Positions 5,607-8,810 of a DNA stretch of 8,810 nucleotides are shown in pieces. The DNA is taken from assembly GCA_947455365.1 (NCBI GenBank), contig CANGNU010000033.1:1-8810 (forward strand). Reading direction: 5' to 3'. The position numbers and the translations under genes are program-made. This stretch comes from Rickettsiales bacterium (GTDB taxonomy: Bacteria > Pseudomonadota > Alphaproteobacteria > Rickettsiales > UBA1997). Below the pieces are notes generated by a model. It saw only the letters and a program-made list of their open reading frames with translations. It did not search any database and had not been told where the DNA came from. How positions within the stretch are numbered: the stretch's first letter is position 1; each line of letters opens with the position of its first letter.

Positions 5607-7136
5607 CTATTCATGTTCAATTTGATCTGTCGCAATTTTAAGTGGCGTCACTTGCCCCACCCTTAAGCCCGCAACGCGCGAAGAATCTCTGGCAGCCGAA
5701 AGAATTGTCTTAGCAGGCCGCGGAGCAATATCGTCAATTAATATACCGCCTGTCGCCTCATCAATTTTTATTTTACCTTTAAATAGTTGAATTTCATTGA
5801 GACCTTTAACGATAAGATCGGCATTTTTTTCATCAATTGGCCTAACCATAACCAGGCCATATTCTTTTCCACCAAAGCCTTTTTCAATTGAACAAACTGC
5901 CAAATTAGCGCTAAATGCTCCATCAAAACAATCTTGAATTTCTCGCAATAATGCATTTTGCTTTTCAGAATTAACAACGGTTCTTGCTTCAATTTCAGCC
6001 GCATCGGTAGGCTTGCTAGTGCTTACAAGGGGCTCTAAAGAAATTTTTCTACCCGATAGCTTTAAATTGTCATGTTGAATATTGCCAAAATCTATTTCGT
6101 TAATTTGTAAAAATTCAACAAATTTAGGTTTCAATTCTTTTGGAATTGCCTCATTTCGATAAGCTTTTAAAACTTCTTTAAATTTCTGCGCATCTAAAGG
6201 ATTAAATCCAAGATAAAAAATCGCTTCACCAGCTAATTGATTAGCACCACTTGCAATACTCTCGACTTGAAATCTCTCCAGACTAGAGTAATCAACTGTA
6301 AATATTGCGTTACCACTTCTAATTTGCTCTACAAAATTTTCAATTATTTCCGCAGCATGCTTAGAAGAATTTCTGCCTTCCATCATTTCGCTTAACTTAA
6401 TCGACTTATCCCAAAAATCTATTAATATTTCAAATGTGTAATCTGGCTTGTTATTTTCATCTACTATAGAAAAAATACGATGGCCTTCGGTTAGGCATTT
6501 TCCTGTATATCCATCGGTACAATGTCCAAGAATTTTTCCCTCTAATTTTAATTCTTCAGGGCTTGTTCTCTCAACAATTTTCCAACCTTCTTTGCCAGCA
6601 ATCTGTTGCAAAATTGGAAATTCTTTTTGCTGAAATAAAGTTGGCCAAGTTATTTCATTGTAATCTTTTAATCTTCGAATATCAATTTGCGTAATTGTTT
6701 TGTGCCAATGCTCAGAAAAAAGAACAATCTCTTCAACAGATAGCCTTGATAAAAAGAATTTTTTAGCAAAACTGAACAATATGTTATCTAGCTGGTCTGC
6801 ATTAATTTTCACCTTAACACCAGCAAATTCTTTATTGATTTCTCTCAATAACCTTGCGCCAAATGTACTTCTAACGCAATCTGCAGTGGCTTTGACAATG
6901 TCACGATTTCTTGAAAGTAATTCGTGAAATCTTCTATAATTTTCATTATTCTTGTCTTTTACTTTAAATTCATAAGATCCAATCCAAATATTGCTTTCTA
7001 GAGATTCGACTAAAATTTTTAACGCCTCCGCCTCACTATTTCCATCAAAATCTTTATCATAAAACGACAGCGAGGTTAATTCTGGATTATTACCTTTAAT
7101 TTCTTCAATTTTTTTTAAAAAGTTTTCTGAAAACAT
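5607..7136 (-). CDS. PcfJ-like domain protein of unknown function
   Basis: I see no characterised homologue, but residues 194-260 (of 509) carry the PcfJ-like signature. The block EELKLEGKILGHCTDGY (194-210) has the conserved L-x-x-E-G-x-x-L-x-H-C then Y. It is followed by a strand RIFSIVD (220-226), YTFEIL (233-238) and an E-G-R-N close to the family's Q-x-x-G-x-x-N (MMEGRNSS, 251-258). The invariant-looking H205 and C206 suggest a catalytic or metal-binding site, but none is proven. Residues about 18-56 resemble one ribonuclease-inhibitor-type leucine-rich repeat (LTSLSFYDKDFDG then EALKILVESLESN). The C-terminal 200 residues are unassigned. There is no signal peptide or membrane segment. 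The ATG at 7136 is preferred over an in-frame TTG at 7148, which would add four residues; neither has a Shine-Dalgarno sequence. It is first in the cluster with photolyase and DUF1905. Confidence 0.6.
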   Translation of the reverse strand: MFSENFLKKIEEIKGNNPELTSLSFYDKDFDGNSEAEALKILVESLESNIWIGSYEFKVKDKNNENYRRFHELLSRNRDIVKATADCVRSTFGARLLREINKEFAGVKVKINADQLDNILFSFAKKFFLSRLSVEEIVLFSEHWHKTITQIDIRRLKDYNEITWPTLFQQKEFPILQQIAGKEGWKIVERTSPEELKLEGKILGHCTDGYTGKCLTEGHRIFSIVDENNKPDYTFEILIDFWDKSIKLSEMMEGRNSSKHAAEIIENFVEQIRSGNAIFTVDYSSLERFQVESIASGANQLAGEAIFYLGFNPLDAQKFKEVLKAYRNEAIPKELKPKFVEFLQINEIDFGNIQHDNLKLSGRKISLEPLVSTSKPTDAAEIEARTVVNSEKQNALLREIQDCFDGAFSANLAVCSIEKGFGGKEYGLVMVRPIDEKNADLIVKGLNEIQLFKGKIKIDEATGGILIDDIAPRPAKTILSAARDSSRVAGLRVGQVTPLKIATDQIEHE

Positions 7137-7204
7137 GGCTTGATACAAAAAGTAATTATTTTTTTAAAGATTAAATCTGAAGATAATTCAAAGCTAGAAT
7201 TTTT

Positions 7205-7233
7205 TATATGACTCACCTGCAATACATTATCAA
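7205..7233 (-). promoter_or_regulatory. Possible promoter of the PcfJ-like/photolyase/DUF1905 cluster
   Basis: On the minus strand TTGATA (7228-7233) is followed after 17 bp by CATATA (7205-7210), which runs into TATAAA (7203-7208). It lies about 70 bp before the ATG at 7136 in the 160-bp divergent gap to the symporter gene. The -35 box is good and the -10 box mediocre. I see no equally good promoter for the symporter on the other strand of this gap. Confidence 0.25.
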
Positions 7234-7296
7234 GCTATAGACTTTCTTGCCGACGAAGATTAAATTTCAATTCTTAACAAATTCTTGAACGACAAA

Positions 7297-8697
7297 ATGA
7301 TTCTCTTCAGCTTCGCTTTTTTTCTCATAATTTTCATCGCCATCGGCCTGCTTTCCACCCTGAAAAGCCGCGGCACCAGCGCCGATTATCTTATTGCCAG
7401 CCATTCTGAAAAACCATGGCTCATCGCCTTTTCCACCGTCGCCACCAACAATAGCGGCTACATGTTTATTGGCATGATTGGCTACGCCTACACTAACGGG
7501 CTTTCGGCCATTTGGATTATGATTTGCGCCATCTTCGGCGATTTTTGCGCCTCACTTTTTGTCCATAAAAAACTGCGCATTTCCTCAGGAAAATCACACG
7601 CCCTCACCTTTGCCGAAGCAGTCAGCAAGTGGAATGGCGTTGAATATCCAATTTTGCGCGTGGTTGGCGCGTTAATTGTGGTAATTTTTTTAAGTGTCTA
7701 CGCAGCCGCGCAATTACAGGCTGGGGGCAAGGCGTTACATGTTTTATTTGGCTGGAATTTTGCCATTGGGCCAATTATTGGGGCAGTCATCGTGCTTTGC
7801 TATTGCTACGCTGGCGGCATTCGCGCATCAATTTGGAGCAACACCGCGCAATCTTTTGTAATGGTTGCCTCAATGATAATTTTGTTTTTTGCCGCCTTGC
7901 ATAAAATTGGTGGAACCACGCCAATGCTAGAAGGAATGCGCAATGTCGCCCCCGATTATTTAAGCATTTTCCCTCATCAAATGCTTTTTGAAAAATGGTT
8001 GGGCCTTGCCTGCTTCATCTTCGGCTGGTTTTTTGGTGGCTTTGGAATTATCGGCCAACCGCACATTATGAGCAGCTTTATGGCCATGCAAAAGCCTGAA
8101 AACATTGGTCGCATTCGCTTTTATTATTATGCTTGGTATGTAATTTTTTACGCTTTCACCTTAGCCACTGGCATGGCTGCGCGCCTACTGCTGCCTATGA
8201 AAGAAGGCTTTGACCCTGAGCTTGCTTTGCCAATTTTATCGCAACAAATTCTGCCCGAAGCCTTAATTGGCCTAACTTTGGCCGGATTATTTTCTGCAAC
8301 AATGTCCGCCGCCGATTCACAAATTTTGGGCTGCGCCGCCTCTATTACCAACGATTTATTCCCTAAGAAACGCAGCTCTTTTCTTGCGGCAAAATTAGCC
8401 ACTGCAGCAATAACTTTAATTGCTTTATTAGTTGCAATTGGCAATAATCAAAGCGTGTTTGCCCTTGCCAACATTGGCTGGTTGGCACTTGCTTGCTCTT
8501 TTGCGCCACTAATTACCATTTACGCTTTGGGTGGAAAAATGTCACAAAAAATGGCGCTAAGCTGCATGCTTACTGGCTTTAGCGTAATGATGATTTGGCA
8601 CAATCTTGGTCTTGGCGACGCAATTTATGAAGCCGCACCGGGCATTATTGCAGGAATGATTCCTTATTTTGTTGGTAAATTTTTTATGAAAAAATAG
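7297..8697 (+). CDS. Sodium/solute symporter, PutP-like (SSS family)
   Basis: This 466-residue integral membrane protein has about 13 hydrophobic segments, the topology of PutP-type transporters with the LeuT fold. Family signatures are SADYLIASHSEKPWLIAFS (28-46), the PutP-like GGFGIIGQPHIMSSFMA (247-263) and the second SSS signature AGLFSATMSAADSQIL (329-344) followed by SITNDLF (349-355). It should import a small solute, proline or a relative, with sodium. Compared with E. coli PutP, positions aligned to D55, W59 and T341 are N51, Y55 and A338, while S340 is kept as S337, so substrate or ion coupling may differ and putP is not assigned. ATG at 7297 is chosen; a TTG at 7285 would add four residues. 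No ribosome binding site is evident. It is divergent from the photolyase cluster, with cmk 33 bp downstream. Confidence 0.88.
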   Translation: MILFSFAFFLIIFIAIGLLSTLKSRGTSADYLIASHSEKPWLIAFSTVATNNSGYMFIGMIGYAYTNGLSAIWIMICAIFGDFCASLFVHKKLRISSGKSHALTFAEAVSKWNGVEYPILRVVGALIVVIFLSVYAAAQLQAGGKALHVLFGWNFAIGPIIGAVIVLCYCYAGGIRASIWSNTAQSFVMVASMIILFFAALHKIGGTTPMLEGMRNVAPDYLSIFPHQMLFEKWLGLACFIFGWFFGGFGIIGQPHIMSSFMAMQKPENIGRIRFYYYAWYVIFYAFTLATGMAARLLLPMKEGFDPELALPILSQQILPEALIGLTLAGLFSATMSAADSQILGCAASITNDLFPKKRSSFLAAKLATAAITLIALLVAIGNNQSVFALANIGWLALACSFAPLITIYALGGKMSQKMALSCMLTGFSVMMIWHNLGLGDAIYEAAPGIIAGMIPYFVGKFFMKK

Positions 8698-8730
8698 AAT
8701 CGAGAAAATTACCAAACTTTATTTTTGAAA

Positions 8731-8810
8731 ATGACAAAACCTTTAATTATCGCTATCGACGGGCCTTCCGCTTCAGGAAAAGGCACGGTGGCAAAAAAAA
8801 TTGCCGCGCA
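8731..8810 (+). CDS. cmk: Cytidylate kinase, N-terminal 26 residues (cut by window end)
   Basis: The visible residues begin MTKPLIIAIDGPSASGKGT. This is the first strand and P-loop (G11-x4-GKGT to residue 19) of cytidylate kinase, which phosphorylates CMP and dCMP with ATP in pyrimidine nucleotide supply. The IDGP-x-ASGKGT form of the Walker A motif is characteristic of bacterial Cmk, though other small P-loop kinases cannot be wholly excluded from 26 residues. The ATG is 33 bp after the symporter stop on the same strand, with no terminator between, so co-transcription is possible; the leader TTTTTGAAA has no clear Shine-Dalgarno sequence. The reading frame stays open to the window edge. Confidence 0.82.
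   Translation, partial: MTKPLIIAIDGPSASGKGTVAKKIAA

Noticed and set aside
8148..8444. Open frame on the - strand inside the symporter gene
   Set aside because: It lies wholly within the well-supported symporter gene and its translation has no domain-like pattern.
1..8810. CRISPR arrays, tRNA or rRNA genes, insertion sequences, integrases
   Set aside because: No regularly spaced repeats, cloverleaf-like segments, transposase motifs or terminal inverted repeats were seen on reading both strands.

Overview
The window is AT-rich DNA with scattered GCGC-type words, weak or absent Shine-Dalgarno sequences and short intergenic gaps. At the right edge is the start of a cytidylate kinase gene with an alphaproteobacterial-looking N-terminus. 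Two PIN-toxin modules and a large Ulp1/C48-type cysteine protease gene, a class seen mostly in bacteria that live inside or on eukaryotic cells, point to a host-associated alphaproteobacterium, perhaps of Rickettsiales or Holosporales type. That placement is inference from gene content, not from a marker phylogeny.

Layout. 1-251: a short remnant or small hypothetical ORF interrupted by an in-frame stop. 396-1189 (+): a type II toxin-antitoxin module, a ribbon-helix-helix antitoxin and a PIN-domain (VapC) toxin, split by a 145-bp spacer. The spacer holds a GC-rich hairpin, a 14-bp direct repeat and a near-consensus promoter whose -10 box lies in a palindrome. 1242-3191 (-): a 649-residue Ulp1-like peptidase with a long low-complexity N-terminal half, the most striking gene here. 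3249-3883 (-): a second toxin-antitoxin module, AbrB/MazE-type antitoxin and VapC toxin, 2 bp apart. 3967-7136 (-): a compact three-gene cluster in the order PcfJ-like protein, class I photolyase, DUF1905 protein, with gaps of 12 and 20 bp. 7297-8697 (+): a PutP-like sodium/solute symporter, divergent from that cluster and followed 33 bp later by cmk, cut off by the window end.

How the parts relate. Roughly the first 3.9 kb look like accessory DNA: two toxin-antitoxin modules flank a candidate effector protease. This fits a locus that is acquired and then stabilised by addiction, though the sequence shows no integrase, transposase or attachment site. The photolyase cluster is probably one transcript that adds light-driven DNA repair to two poorly characterised proteins. 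The symporter and cmk resemble housekeeping genes. The best candidates for something undescribed are the Ulp1-like protein (basic N-terminus, two CDK-type TPxR motifs, a helical motif repeated at both ends, no glutamine at the usual oxyanion position), the PcfJ-like protein linked to photolyase, and the promoter-carrying repeat inside the first toxin-antitoxin module.
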